A stretch of 64,000 nucleotides of DNA from Amycolatopsis rubida (GCF_900115345.1 NZ_FOWC01000010.1:211910-275909); one strand, 5' to 3'; numbered from the stretch's first letter, positions 19,871-28,538 are shown. Made by a program: numbers and translations. Notes: generated by a model from the sequence alone, not told the origin.

Positions 19871-20171
19871 CCGGTGTTCCCCCCGTGGTGTGCGATGGCG
19901 AACCCGCCTCGTGTCCCCACACGAGATGCGCGCGTTCCGCGACCGCGGTCTCTCCTATCCCCGGCCCACCGGCCGGCACCTCAGGTGTGCGACGGACGCC
20001 GAGCGGGCCAAGATCCTCTACCTGACACGCCAGCTAAGACACAGAGTAACCATATTCCGTTGCATTCGGGAACCCCTCGATGAAACTGCAGGTAGAGCAA
20101 TTCTTTGTGATCAACGCACAGCCCACGCCGCGTGACTGCACGTGATCGATGGCGGCAACGAGGGGAAACAG
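19871..20171. promoter_or_regulatory. Divergent intergenic region
   Basis: 300 bp between the minus gene starting at 19870 and the plus gene starting at 20172. Its right half is more AT-rich than the surroundings (for example CAGAGTAACCATATTCC and GAGCAATTCTTTGTGATC), the expected place for divergent promoters. No clear repeat or RNA gene seen. Confidence 0.4.
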
Positions 20172-20798
20172 ATGACCGACGACGACTACTGGAGCCAGTG
20201 GTCTCCGGCAGCGCATGACCGGTACGAACAGATCATGGCCTGCATGGAGCCGGTGACCGGGTGGCCGGGGCGGTACCGGCTCACCGGCGACGCCCCGGTG
20301 CCGCGGTGGCTCAGGGACGTCACCGCCGGCCTGCTTCTTCCTCCGGAGGCTCCGACCCTCCAGTTCGCGCGGGTCTGGGACCGCGTGGACTGGCCGGCGC
20401 TGCTGGCCGAGCACGGCGACGACCTGATCGTCGCCGGAACGGTGGGGGCGGGCGGGCCGCACTGGACGGGCGTGCTGCAGGCCTGGCGCCTCCTCGAGAA
20501 CGCCGGGCACGCACCGCAACTGGACGTCGACCTCGAAGTCGGCCTGACCGGTGCCGGACTGGAGCTGACCCACGGCGGAATCAGCACCGGCTCCAACACG
20601 TTGCCGAACGACGAGACCGCGGCCGCAGTCGCCGAGGCGCTGCAGGTGGACTGCGACGTCGACTGGCCGTCGACCTCGCTGCGAATCGAATACGACGGCA
20701 CCCCGACCCCCGTGGCGCCGTTCCAGGCAGCCCACAGCAACTCCGACACCCTCTGGATATGGGCCGGCCTCGGGCCGGACGACGTGCCGCCCAGCTGA
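20172..20798 (+). CDS. Hypothetical protein
   Basis: 208 residues. ATG 20172 is preferred over GTG 20142 because GAGGGGAAACAG precedes it. Acidic, globular, no membrane segment; islands include YWSQWSPAAHDRYEQIM, GWPGRYRLTGDAPVPRWL and THGGISTGSNTLPNDETA. Probably immunity- or scaffold-like accessory in nature, but nothing in the sequence supports a specific role. Divergent from the 18.2-19.9 kb gene. Confidence 0.65.
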   Translation: MTDDDYWSQWSPAAHDRYEQIMACMEPVTGWPGRYRLTGDAPVPRWLRDVTAGLLLPPEAPTLQFARVWDRVDWPALLAEHGDDLIVAGTVGAGGPHWTGVLQAWRLLENAGHAPQLDVDLEVGLTGAGLELTHGGISTGSNTLPNDETAAAVAEALQVDCDVDWPSTSLRIEYDGTPTPVAPFQAAHSNSDTLWIWAGLGPDDVPPS

Positions 20799-20932
20799 CT
20801 TCGCCCTGCCCCGAACGCGGTGGCGGCACGTTCCCGGGCATCAGGGCGAGATCGTGTGCGGCAGAAATGGCCGGGTCCCGGGGTATTCGACCCTGGCCCC
20901 GGCGGCATCGAACGACCGAAACGAGGCGACCG

Positions 20933-21137
20933 ATGGAGAACTTCAACCGGTTCGGGGGTGCGCCAGCCCGGCGCGGACCTCGCGGCCGCTTTCGCAGCAG
21001 CCCAGGCGGAAGCCCTGCGGCCCGGGAGACCGGCCCGCGCTCGTGACGACGCCGGATCAGCTGCCCCCGTGCGACCCCGACAGCAATGGGCTGAATTTCC
21101 GACGGTCGCGACGTCACCCCGGACACGAGCCAGGTGA
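20933..21137 (+). pseudogene. Small gene with apparent frameshift
   Basis: ATG 20933 follows ACGAGGCGACCG and starts MENFNRFGGAPARRG; this frame stops at 21046. A second frame continues with a protein-like helix (GADLAAAFAAAQAEALRPG) to a stop at 21137. Joining them needs one extra base removed (or two added) near 20970. The 21137 stop overlaps a GTG start (GTGA), which supports this frame as the real C-terminus. About 65 residues if repaired. Function unknown. Confidence 0.35.
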
Positions 21138-21345
21138 CCGCGAATCGCCGCCTGATCGAGTGGACGTCCTCGCCCGTGGCGGACCGGACGCGGGAGTTGT
21201 CCCTGGCGCAACTGCAGACTCTGCGCGCGACGGGGGCCGCACCGTCCTGATCGCGCCGCTCGGCGACGATCATCGAAGGTGGCCGTCGGTCGGGCGCCTC
21301 TTCACGAGCGCCGTGGTCGCCGACGTCGCGCCCCTGCCCAGCTAG
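21134..21345 (+). pseudogene. Small gene, frameshift in G-run
   Basis: GTG 21134 overlaps the preceding stop. The frame reads VTANRRLIEWTSSPVADRTR onward for 37 codons to a stop at 21247, but the +1 frame after the G5 run near 21221-21227 continues with well-behaved coding sequence (GRTVLIAPLGDDHRRWPSVG) to TAG at 21343-21345. One missing G in that run would restore a 70-residue protein. Its end converges on the relaxase stop with a 3-bp overlap. Unknown function. Confidence 0.4.
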
Positions 21346-22952
21346 CGCGGCGGCCGGGCACCGGGGTGATGCCGACGCGCCGGCCGGACCGGGCGGGCTG
21401 CCGCCGTGCGTTCGGTCCTGCGCCGCGCCCTGGTCGCGGAGCGGGCGCCTGCGTAGTTCGCCGCGGCGCGGTCCACCGGCAGCGCGGCCACGGCCCTCTG
21501 CGCGGCGGCGGCATGGTGAGGGCGTCCCGCCTGCTGCTGCCACGCGCGGATCTCGGCGATCAGACCGGCCAGTGCAAGGATCAGCGCGGCGAGCGCCAGC
21601 TTTTCCTGACCGCGGCCGCTGATGCCGCCGACCGCCGCGATCCGGCGCGACGCGGCGCGCAGCTCGCGCCCCGACAGGCCGTGGTCGCGGGCGAGGATCC
21701 GGCCCGGGATCCTGGAGGCGCGGTCGTACTGGTCGAACGCCGTCGTCATCGGGCCGCGGTCGCGGTACTCGGTCCCCAACGCCAGCGCGCCGAGGACCTC
21801 CGCTGTGGCGTGCGCGATTCCGGCGGGGTCCTCGCCGCCGGAACGGATCCGTTCCGCAGCGTCGTTCACGACCTCGGCAGCCTCGTCGAGTACGTCCAGG
21901 CGCGCGGGGGCGGTGCACCTGCCGTCGGCGGTGCGCTCGACCGGTTCCGCGGCCGGTGCGCTCGCCCACCGCTGCATCAGTTTGGGCCAGGTCAGGTCCC
22001 TGCCCAGCTTCCCGCCGGAGAACGGCACCGGCTCGCCTTCGGCGTTGCGGTCGTCCGCGAGGGCGTAGGCGCAACCGCGGATCGTGCCGTCCGCTGCGTA
22101 CGAGGGGCGCCACACCACCTGGAATTCGCGCAGCCGCGCGAAGAAGTCCTCCGGGCCGCTGGCCGCGGCTGCGGCCTGCGCTACCAGCCGGCGCAGTTCG
22201 CTGCGCGCCGGTTCGGCGCGGCCGTGCCGGTCGGCCTTGCCGATCTCCTGCCGGGTCGGCCGCCGCGTCGCCGTCCAGTCGGCTTCCGGGGTCGGGACAA
22301 GGCCGAGTTCGCGTTCGAGTTCACGGCAGGCTTTCCGCAGCCGGTACCAGTCGTTTCGCGGATAGAACCGGCGCAGTGACCCGCCCTTGTCCGTGACCAG
22401 GGTCGCCATGAGGTGAATGTGGTCGTCGGCGTGCCGCACGGCGACCCAGCGGCATCCGGACTGGTGGATCCCGGTGGCCTCCATCAGGCGCTGCGCGATG
22501 CGTTCCCACTGCTCGTCGCTCAGGCTCGGGTCGTCGGGGTGCAGGCGCACCGGGCAGTGCCACACGTACCCGGGCTTGAGCACGACGGCCTCGGCCTTCG
22601 GATCCCAGCGGTAGTACTTCACCCACTCCGGCGCGTGCGCCGGCGGCCGCTTCTTGCCTGAGGCGCGCAGCCACTGCGTCCATTCCTCGGCACCGGGAAG
22701 GTCGTCCGGCGAGGCCGCCGGGTTGTCGAGGGGCAACCCGAACTCCTTCGGCAGCTCCGACATCGACCCAATCAACGCTCGCAGATCGAAATCGAACTCG
22801 CCGGGACCCGCTTTCGGCGGCTGGTGCAGGCCGGGGGAGCCGTCCCAGGACGCGACGATGCGCGGGTTCCGGTGCTCCTCGTGCGCGCCCGGGCCCATCA
22901 AATACGCGATCAGGCCCGCCGGTCGCCACCCGGACAGGGCTTTCCCGATCAC
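21342..22952 (-). CDS. Relaxase / mobilisation nuclease (MobA/VirD2-like)
   Basis: 536 residues from GTG 22952, which follows GAGGTAGGGA and lies 5 nt after the MobC stop. The N-terminus starts VIGKALSGWRPAGLIAYLMG, giving a candidate catalytic Tyr about residue 17. The metal-binding histidine motif is at ~170-180 (RHADDHIHLMATL, the HxDxxHxH pattern of MOB relaxases). The C-terminal half is helical with a hydrophobic stretch (LALAALILALAGLI) near residue 460 and a basic tail. It would nick oriT, bind the 5' end and pilot the transferred strand. An upstream open extension to 23984 is antisense noise over mobC. Confidence 0.88.
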   Translation of the reverse strand: MIGKALSGWRPAGLIAYLMGPGAHEEHRNPRIVASWDGSPGLHQPPKAGPGEFDFDLRALIGSMSELPKEFGLPLDNPAASPDDLPGAEEWTQWLRASGKKRPPAHAPEWVKYYRWDPKAEAVVLKPGYVWHCPVRLHPDDPSLSDEQWERIAQRLMEATGIHQSGCRWVAVRHADDHIHLMATLVTDKGGSLRRFYPRNDWYRLRKACRELERELGLVPTPEADWTATRRPTRQEIGKADRHGRAEPARSELRRLVAQAAAAASGPEDFFARLREFQVVWRPSYAADGTIRGCAYALADDRNAEGEPVPFSGGKLGRDLTWPKLMQRWASAPAAEPVERTADGRCTAPARLDVLDEAAEVVNDAAERIRSGGEDPAGIAHATAEVLGALALGTEYRDRGPMTTAFDQYDRASRIPGRILARDHGLSGRELRAASRRIAAVGGISGRGQEKLALAALILALAGLIAEIRAWQQQAGRPHHAAAAQRAVAALPVDRAAANYAGARSATRARRRTERTAAARPVRPARRHHPGARPPR

Positions 22953-22957
22953 GGTCC

Positions 22958-23410
22958 CTACCTCAACGCGTGACGCAGCCCGGCGAGCAGGCCGCGGGCC
23001 TCGACCACCCGGAGCCGGACTCGTTCCAGGATCGCCAGGGCCTGTTCGCGCACGGTCTCGACCTCGTGGGTGGAGTTCGCGTGTTTGGCGACATCGTTGA
23101 GGTTCCCGCCGATCTTGGCCAGTTGGTTGCTCAGGTCCGTGACCGCGACGTAAAGCTTGCTCAACACGCCGCGGTCGAGAACGACGCCGCTGACCCGCAT
23201 TCGGGCCGCGTCCAGCGCGGCGAGCGACGCCCACGACCCCGGCTTCCTCCCGTCCAGCGCGGCGGCCTGCTCGATGATCGACCACTCGACGTCGTTGTAG
23301 GCGAGCGAGGTCCGCGGCCGGCGCGGGCCGTCGTGCGAGTGTCCGCGCGTCCTCGCCGGTTCCGCCGAGACTTCTCCTGCGGCGGAGACGCCTGTTTCGT
23401 TGTGCTGCAT
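22958..23410 (-). CDS. MobC-like relaxosome accessory protein
   Basis: 150 residues from ATG 23410 with GGGGGAACGAACGC upstream. An N-terminal ribbon-helix-helix-like part (RTSLAYNDVEWSIIEQAAAL) is followed by helices including LSNQLAKIGGNLNDVAKHAN, the family signature that resembles bacterial MobC proteins (xxLxxIGxNLNQ). It lies directly upstream of the relaxase and just downstream of three hairpins that look like oriT. The likely job is to bind and open oriT for the relaxase. Confidence 0.85.
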   Translation of the reverse strand: MQHNETGVSAAGEVSAEPARTRGHSHDGPRRPRTSLAYNDVEWSIIEQAAALDGRKPGSWASLAALDAARMRVSGVVLDRGVLSKLYVAVTDLSNQLAKIGGNLNDVAKHANSTHEVETVREQALAILERVRLRVVEARGLLAGLRHALR

Positions 23411-23462
23411 GCGTTCGTTCCCCCATGCGGCCCGCCGGCCTGAGGCACCCCCTGCGCCTCAC

Positions 23463-23529
23463 CGCTGGTCCGCAAGGACCAGCGTGCCAGGTCGCGGCAG
23501 CGACCTGGGGAAAACCGTATAGGTTTTCC
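23463..23529. other. Candidate oriT: three adjacent perfect hairpins
   Basis: Three perfect inverted repeats stand side by side upstream of mobC: 23463-23484 (CGCTGGTCC, loop GCAA), 23487-23508 (CCAGGTCGC, loop GGCA) and 23509-23529 (GGAAAACC, loop GTATA). Position before mobC-relaxase, the tandem hairpins and the AT-rich third arm all fit an origin of transfer. A leading-region promoter for mobC is probably within the third arm. The nick site cannot be assigned. Confidence 0.6.
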
Positions 23530-23787
23530 ATATCTTGCTCTGCGTGACGCCTATTGCAGGAGATGCGAATTCGAGCAGGTCTGCATCTCCCAAAAAGAGC
23601 AAGGACGAGAACCGGCTCGTGTCCAGGCAGAACGTTCCCCAGCGAAGCAGAAGGACGGCGCGGCGACCACGCGACGCGACGCTTCCCGAGGGTCACCTCT
23701 TCGGGCGAATGACCTGCGTCGATGCACCCGGACTCGCATCTGATGCGGAATTCTCCCGTTCGATGGAGACGAGAAAGGTGGTCGTTC

Positions 23788-24908
23788 GTGGAGTCCGCGT
23801 CACCGCCGCCAGGAGCAGCAGCGCTGCACTTGGCCGATGGGATCGCGCTGCTGAAGCCGGACGAGCAGGTGCTCGACGGGATGCTGCGCGGCTGGGGAAA
23901 CCAGCAGCTCGCGCGCAACCTCGCGGTCGGGACGATCGAGGGACGAGCGAGCGCAGTGCGCGCGTTCGTCGCCTTCACCAACACGTTTCCCTGGCAGTGG
24001 AGTGCGCAGCTGGTCGACGAGTGGCTCGGCGACTTGCGGTCCGTTCGAGGGCTGCGGCGGTCGACGCTGCGGAACTACCAGACAGCGGTCCGGTTGTTCT
24101 GCGACTTCCTGACGACCCGAATTACGGCTGGGCCGCCGAATGCGAACGGCGGTTCGGCACCCATCCGGTGCAGGTGGTGCACGAGTGGAACACCGCGGTG
24201 CACGTCCAGGACGCCGAGGGCGATCCGCGCAGGCGGGCGCTGACGCTGGACGAACTGGAGGCGTTCTTCGACGCCGCCGATAACCGGGTCGCGCGGATCC
24301 GCAAGCTCGGCCGCAAGGGCTGGCTTCCGGCCTATCGGGACGCGGTGTTGTTCAAGGTCGCCTACGGATACGGGCTGCGGCGCAACGAAGCCCGCATGCT
24401 CGACACGCCCGACTTCGGACGCAACCCGCACGCCCCGGAGTTCGGCGGTCGCGGGGTCTGCAACGTGCGCTTCGGCAAGGCGATGAAGGGATCTCCGCCG
24501 AAACGACGGACCGTCCTGACCGTCTGGGAATGGACACCCGAAGTGCTCGCGGAGTGGACGGAAGAGGTCCGCCCGCTGCTCGCCAGCCCCGGAAACGACG
24601 CCCTGTGGCCTTCCGAACGGGCCGCGCGCGTCGGCCTGGCGCAGATCGACGCGCGGTTCGCCGCGGTCCGCGACGAACTCGGCCTGGACGACGCAGTGGA
24701 CTTCCATACGCTGCGCCGTTCCTACATCACCCACCTCATCGAGGACGGCTGGGACCCGCTGTTCGTCCAGCAGCAGGCAGGCCACGAACACGCCTCCACC
24801 ACCGCCATCTACACCTGCGTGTCCTCCGATTTCCGGACCCGGACTCTGCGCCAGGCACTGGACAAGACGATGAAAACGGCACTCGCGGCCGGGGAAGGAA
24901 AACGATGA
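23788..24908 (+). pseudogene. Tyrosine site-specific integrase with one frameshift
   Basis: GTG 23788 follows GAAAGGTGG. The first ~107 codons encode the SAM-like core-binding domain (WQWSAQLVDEWLGDLRS, LRNYQTAVRLFCDFLT). The frame then breaks near 24110: restoring one base (ACG[G]ACCCG) joins it to the catalytic part, which starts DPNYGWAAECERRFGTHP. That part has Arg I in YGYGLRRNEARML, the HTLRRSYITHL box and GHEHASTTAIYTCVS with the tyrosine. It ends at 24908, overlapping the XRE gene. The family is widespread in actinomycetes as the first gene of an integrase-XRE-recombinase triad. As written the gene is broken; a sequencing deletion is equally possible. Confidence 0.85.
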
Positions 24909-25237
24909 GGCGCCAGGTCGGCTACCAGTGGAAGCTGCGGGAAGTGATGGCACTGCGCGGCCTGTTCACCACTACCCAGCTCAGCCCGCTGCTGGCCGAG
25001 CGAGGCATCGAACTGTCCGCTTCCCAGGTGCACCGGCTGGTCACCGGCACCCCGGAACGCCTCTCACTGCAACTGCTCGCCGCGCTCTGCGACATCCTGG
25101 AAACCACGCCGTCCGAGCTGATCCCCGTCACCGCGGCCAACGCGCAGCAGCGCAAGACCGCCGGATCCGGCATCGCGGCCGCGCCCGACGAGCCGAACCT
25201 GCGCCCCAAGCGCGTCCGGCTGCGACCGGCCCCGTGA
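24905..25237 (+). CDS. XRE/Cro-C1-type HTH regulator
   Basis: 110 residues. ATG 24905 overlaps the integrase stop (ATGA) and its own stop overlaps the next gene (GTGA). The helix-turn-helix occupies residues ~15-70 (TQLSPLLAERGIELSASQVH, LVTGTPERLSLQLLAALCDI, LETTPSELI), the arrangement of small Cro/C1 regulators. A basic Pro-rich tail follows. Middle member of the triad; it probably controls the recombinase genes or bends DNA at the att site. Confidence 0.85.
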   Translation: MRRQVGYQWKLREVMALRGLFTTTQLSPLLAERGIELSASQVHRLVTGTPERLSLQLLAALCDILETTPSELIPVTAANAQQRKTAGSGIAAAPDEPNLRPKRVRLRPAP

Positions 25238-26660
25238 CGTCCGCGCTTCGCTGCGTGCGTTGCCGACGGCTGCGCGCCTACCCCGGGATGCTCCTCGAAG
25301 GCCCGATCTGCAACCCCTGCTTCGACGCTGCCGTCCGCATCTTCGGAACCTGTCCGGGGTGTGGCGTCGAGCGGCTCCTGCCCGGCCTAACCGCCGGCAC
25401 TGCGGTCTGCCGGGACTGCGCGGGCATCGCCCGCAGCTTCACCTGCCGTCGCTGCGGAACCGAAGCCCGCCTCTACTACCGGAAAGTCTGCGTCCGATGT
25501 CGCCTGGACGACCTCGCCGCCGAACGGCTCGACGACGGCACTGGCACCATTCGGCCAGAACTCCGGCCCCTCGTGCCGGTGCTCGCCCGCAGCTTCAAAA
25601 GCACCCCAGAAGGCCGGTTGGACTGGCTCAAACGACCGGAAACCCGTGCGCTCCTGCACGCGCTCGCGACCGGCAAAGTGGGCCTGAGCCACGCCGCCCT
25701 CGACGAACTGCCGGCCACGGCTCTGGTCGACACCACGCGCGATCTTCTCGTTGCGGCCGGGTGTCTGCCTCCCATCGATCGCACGCTGCATCGGTTCGAG
25801 CGCTGGCTGACCACGCGGCTCACCCAGCTGCAGGACCATCCTTACGAGCGGGTCCTGCGCCAATTCGGCACCTGGCACCACCTCGCGAAAATGCGCACCA
25901 AAGCCGCGCAACAGCCGCTGACGACCAACGCTCAGACCTACGCGAGCATGGAATCAAGCGCGCCATCGACTTCTGCACCTGGCTCGCCGACGAAGAAATC
26001 CCCCTCGGCCGCGTTCCGCAAGCCGCGCTCGACCGCTACTACCAGCGGCTCACGGCCGCGCACCGACAGGCGCTCTGCGGGTTCCTCAACTGGGCGATGA
26101 CCACGAAACGGATGCCTCGGCTCGCCTTCGCGCGACCTCGTTACAAGGTCGGCGAAGCCCTCACCCAAGACGCCCGGTTGGCGCTGCTTCGCGACCTGCG
26201 CCACGCCGACGACAAGCCCCTCAGCGACCGGGTCGCGGGCTGCTTGCTGCTCCTCTACGCCCAGCCGATTCCCCGGATCCTCGCCCTGGAGACCAGCGAC
26301 GTCATCCATGACGGGGACGACGTCCTGCTGCGCCTCGGCGAACCGCCATCACCCGTGCCTGAGCCCTTCGCGTCCCTGCTGCTCCAGCACGTCACCGACC
26401 GAACCGCCACCGGCGGAGATCAATGGCTGTTCACCGGGCGCCGCCCCGGCCGCGCGCTGAACTACAAGAGCATGCGGGACCACCTCCGAGCCCTCGGGAT
26501 CCCGCTTCGCCTCGCCCGCGTCGGCGCCGCGCGCGACCTCGTCCTGGACATCCCGGCACCGGTCATGGCGGCCGCGCTCGGCTTCCACCACACCACCGCC
26601 AACCGGCAATTCCGCAACGTCGGCGGCACCTGGAACCGCTACGTCGCCACCCGAACCTGA
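25234..26660 (+). pseudogene. Zinc-ribbon recombinase-like protein, one frameshift
   Basis: GTG 25234 overlaps the XRE stop. The N-terminus carries four CxxC-type pairs (CVRC, CNPC, CPGC, CRDC, CRRC, CVRC within the first ~90 residues), suggesting zinc ribbons. A helical middle follows, then near 25945 one base appears missing; the -1 frame continues EHGIKRAIDFCTWLADEEIP to the stop at 26660. The C-terminus resembles a tyrosine-recombinase fold (LLLLYAQPIPRILAL, MAAALGFHHTTANRQFRNVG) without a clear catalytic HxxR or tyrosine. It is the third gene of the triad; a partner rather than an active recombinase is likely. Confidence 0.7.
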
Positions 26661-27047
26661 ACGCCCGGCCAGGAACACTGGGGCTCGCCCGAACTTTCAA
26701 CGGAACGGCCATGGAATACATGGTGATCGAATACGCGAGCCTGCCAGTAGCGGAAGTGCTTGTGTTCACGCTCGCTGAAGCCTCGTAGCTGGGAACCAAA
26801 GACTTTCGTGCAGCCACAACGTGAGGCGCGTTGGGTTCCGTTCGAACTGGCGCAAGCAGTGCGGAATCGATGCCGCCGACCCGGCAGGCAAGTTCAGTTC
26901 TTGGGCGAAGGGGCCGCATCCTCGATCGGTTTTGAGCGGAGCTCCAGGGCGATTTCTGAGTAGGCGATCGCGGTCCGGACGCTCGGTCCAAACGTGACCG
27001 CGAGGTGCAGCGGGTCGGCGTCGACGGCGACCGGCTTCCGTGAGAAC
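26661..27047 (-). other. Gap with a gene remnant
   Basis: No intact gene. On the minus strand a C-terminal-like segment ending at 26894 reads PLHLAVTFGPSVRTAIAYSE and ends IEDAAPSPKN; it has normal coding character but no start, because a terminator-like hairpin (27048-27077) lies immediately upstream of it. Interpreted as the 3' remnant of a deleted gene. Confidence 0.35.
26727..26755 (+). repeat. Direct repeat copy 1, near integrase locus
   Basis: Reads GAATAC then GCGAGCCTGCC...AGCGGAA. The last 21 bp are identical to 28228-28248, and the flanking GAATACGCGA is also shared; copy 2 has 13 extra bases between. It lies 67 bp past the recombinase-like gene, a normal place for an attachment core. 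Confidence 0.5.
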
Positions 27048-27077
27048 GCGGTCCGCCGGGTAACCCCGGCGGACCGC
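27048..27077 (-). terminator. Hairpin after 27135 gene
   Basis: Perfect 13-bp stem GCGGTCCGCCGGG with loop TAAC, 57 nt beyond the stop at 27135. Confidence 0.6.
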
Positions 27078-27134
27078 TCTCCTTCACAGCCCGTCATAGC
27101 CAGGCGATCGTGGCCGCGAGGCACCAGACGACGA

Positions 27135-27542
27135 TCAGGAACCGCGAACGGATGTCGACTCGCGCTTGCTCAGGAAGCCGACCAGGTGCCTGCGGGGGTC
27201 CAGCGACTCGTCAACTTTGAAACCCCAGATTTCCGCGCCATCCCTTACTAGGTAGTCGTATAGCCACACACGATGAACGACTTCGGTTCCCCTTTCCAGG
27301 TCGATAGGCCACCCATCGACAACGATGGCGGGGACGTCACTAATCGCGAAATATGGCCTGCCGACCGTCGGTGTCAGGTCGTCATCGGCGCCGAGTTCGC
27401 GAAGGTCGGTGGTCACCAGGCGGGCGGGGTAGACCCCAGCTCCAAGTTGTCGTGCCTGCCAACAGTCGTTGTCTTCGGGGTCTTCCCAGTACATGACCCC
27501 GGGTTGTTCGATCACGACGTCGAACAGGGGGTTCATTGTCAC
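27135..27542 (-). CDS. Hypothetical protein
   Basis: 135 residues from GTG 27542, with GAGGAG five bases upstream. Acidic and globular: VMYWEDPEDNDCWQARQL, GAGVYPARLVTTDLRELG, GFKVDESLDPRRHLVGFL. No membrane or signal segment. Family not recognised. It is preceded by a strong hairpin (27792-27821) and has its own terminator. Confidence 0.65.
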   Translation of the reverse strand: MTMNPLFDVVIEQPGVMYWEDPEDNDCWQARQLGAGVYPARLVTTDLRELGADDDLTPTVGRPYFAISDVPAIVVDGWPIDLERGTEVVHRVWLYDYLVRDGAEIWGFKVDESLDPRRHLVGFLSKRESTSVRGS

Positions 27543-27791
27543 GGTTACTCCTCAGGTTTGCGGGCCGAGCCATCCTTCGATCGGGATCTCTCGGCTCGTG
27601 GATGCTCGGTCGGGGATCACTCTGGAGCGGCTTTGGGAGCGATGCTCGGCGTGCGTCTTCCGACGACCAGCTCCTTCGCGGGCGCCGACCGGACGGGCTC
27701 GGACGCACGTTCGACATCCGCGCGGCTCGGCGCACTTGGCAGCTTGCGCTGCGTGATTCGGCGGAGCTAGCGGTGCAGTGTGCTCGTGGGA

Positions 27792-27821
27792 AGGCTCCGC
27801 GTTCAGACGAACGCGGAGCCT
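27792..27821 (-). terminator. Hairpin inside truncated duplicate
   Basis: Perfect 12-bp stem AGGCTCCGCGTT, 6-nt loop. It sits where the homology of the 28086 gene to its paralog stops, supporting truncation of that gene. Confidence 0.6.
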
Positions 27822-28086
27822 CGTGCTGGGTGACGTCGGCGCGGGAGCCGGCGGGGCAGCCCTTCCTCACCTCTTTCAGCGCCCGAACCAGCACGGCTTC
27901 GATCTCGTCGAGCGTGCCGTGCAATCCAGAGTAGCCGCCGGACCTACCCTCGAAGGTCAAAACATACGGGTCGTCAACGGGCTCCCACCTCTCCAGTTCT
28001 TCATCCGCCCTTGCCGTCGTGTACAGCTCCGGCGGCCCACAAGTCAGCACGCTCTTGGCTGCCTCGCTGCTCACGCTCAAGCCCAT
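27822..28086 (-). pseudogene. Truncated paralog of the 28539-29030 gene
   Basis: ATG 28086 follows AGGAGGACCTA. The first ~75 residues align with the protein at 28539-29030 (ELERWEPVDDPYVLTFEG versus RLRDWEPTEHPYVLKISG; GLHGTLDEIEAVLVRALKEV versus GLHGTLGSIEAVLAHALEEV), including the sequence around the start codon. After EVRKG homology ends and the frame runs through a terminator hairpin (27792-27821) as low-complexity sequence to a stop at 27382. The coordinates given cover the homologous part. A partial duplication that lost its 3' half. Confidence 0.6.
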
Positions 28087-28166
28087 TAGGTCCTCCTTTG
28101 GTCTTCGATGACGCCGGATCTCCAGGCCATCATCCCTTTTCCCTGGCACAAAAAATCATATCTGAT

Positions 28167-28183
28167 ATACCCCCCTGGGGTAG
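28167..28183. promoter_or_regulatory. Palindrome A (CsoR-like), promoter of truncated paralog
   Basis: ATACCCCCCTGGGGTAG, one of four 17-bp sites of the form ATACC-N7-GGTAT. On the minus strand the right arm merges into TATAT, a -10 box, 81 nt upstream of ATG 28086. Confidence 0.55.
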
Positions 28184-28206
28184 CAGGATTACTGACTCAA
28201 TCGATG

Positions 28207-28248
28207 TTGAATACGCGAACTGGTAGAGCGAGCCTGCCAGTAGCGGAA
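28207..28248 (+). repeat. Direct repeat copy 2
   Basis: Contains GAATACGCGA, 13 bases not in copy 1, then the same 21 bp GCGAGCCTGCC...AGCGGAA. With copy 1 (26727-26755) it brackets the 27135 gene and the truncated paralog, about 1.5 kb. Confidence 0.5.
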
Positions 28249-28374
28249 CCGGCTGTGTCGTGACCATGCCAGCGAGAGACGGGTGTCCGGCTCTAAAACC
28301 GCACCGACCAGGATGCCGCCCCGCCCTCGGCCCGACCGGCCTGGCTGCAGCCCCGCAACCGGCACAAGACGCGG

Positions 28375-28413
28375 GAATGCCCCCGGCAGTGCGCTGCACT
28401 GCCGGGGGCGTTC
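28375..28413 (+). terminator. Strong hairpin with U-rich 3' side
   Basis: GCCCCCGGCAGTGC paired with its complement across a GCT loop; T-rich bases follow on the plus strand. It may also stop minus-strand readthrough. Confidence 0.6.
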
Positions 28414-28483
28414 TTTCGGACCGGGCTCGTCGCGGGCGAGGGTGGGCGGCGCTGCTGGCCCCGACGTGCGCTGCGGCCGCGAA

Positions 28484-28515
28484 CAGACCCCGCGGTCAGG
28501 CGACCGCGGGGTCTG
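28484..28515 (-). terminator. Hairpin after 28539 gene
   Basis: Perfect 14-bp stem CAGACCCCGCGGTC, loop AGGC, 24 nt past the stop at 28539. Confidence 0.65.
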
Positions 28516-28538
28516 GCGCTGTGCTCGGCGGCGGGCCG

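Larger units (their letters stand above)
28184..28413 (+). ncRNA. Possible small transcript ending in a strong terminator
   Basis: No ORF of note. The stretch starts beside palindrome A and ends at 28375-28413 with an 18-bp hairpin (GAATGCCCCCGGCAGTGC, loop GCT, one mismatched pair) followed by TTCTTTC on the plus strand, the best U-rich terminator in this part. A plus-strand non-coding RNA would explain a terminator with no gene before it. No tRNA cloverleaf could be drawn. Confidence 0.25.

Noticed and set aside
22953..23984. N-terminal extension of the relaxase to 880 codons
   Set aside because: It overlaps mobC entirely in another frame; GTG 22952 has a ribosome site and the family N-terminus.
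24105..24130. Programmed -1 frameshifting in the integrase
   Set aside because: No slippery heptamer at the break, and the triad's other recombinase breaks at an unrelated sequence; a plain one-base deletion is simpler.
28208..28310. tRNA-like sequence (CTGGTAGAGCGAGCC...)
   Set aside because: The D-loop resemblance is not backed by acceptor, anticodon or T arms that pair.
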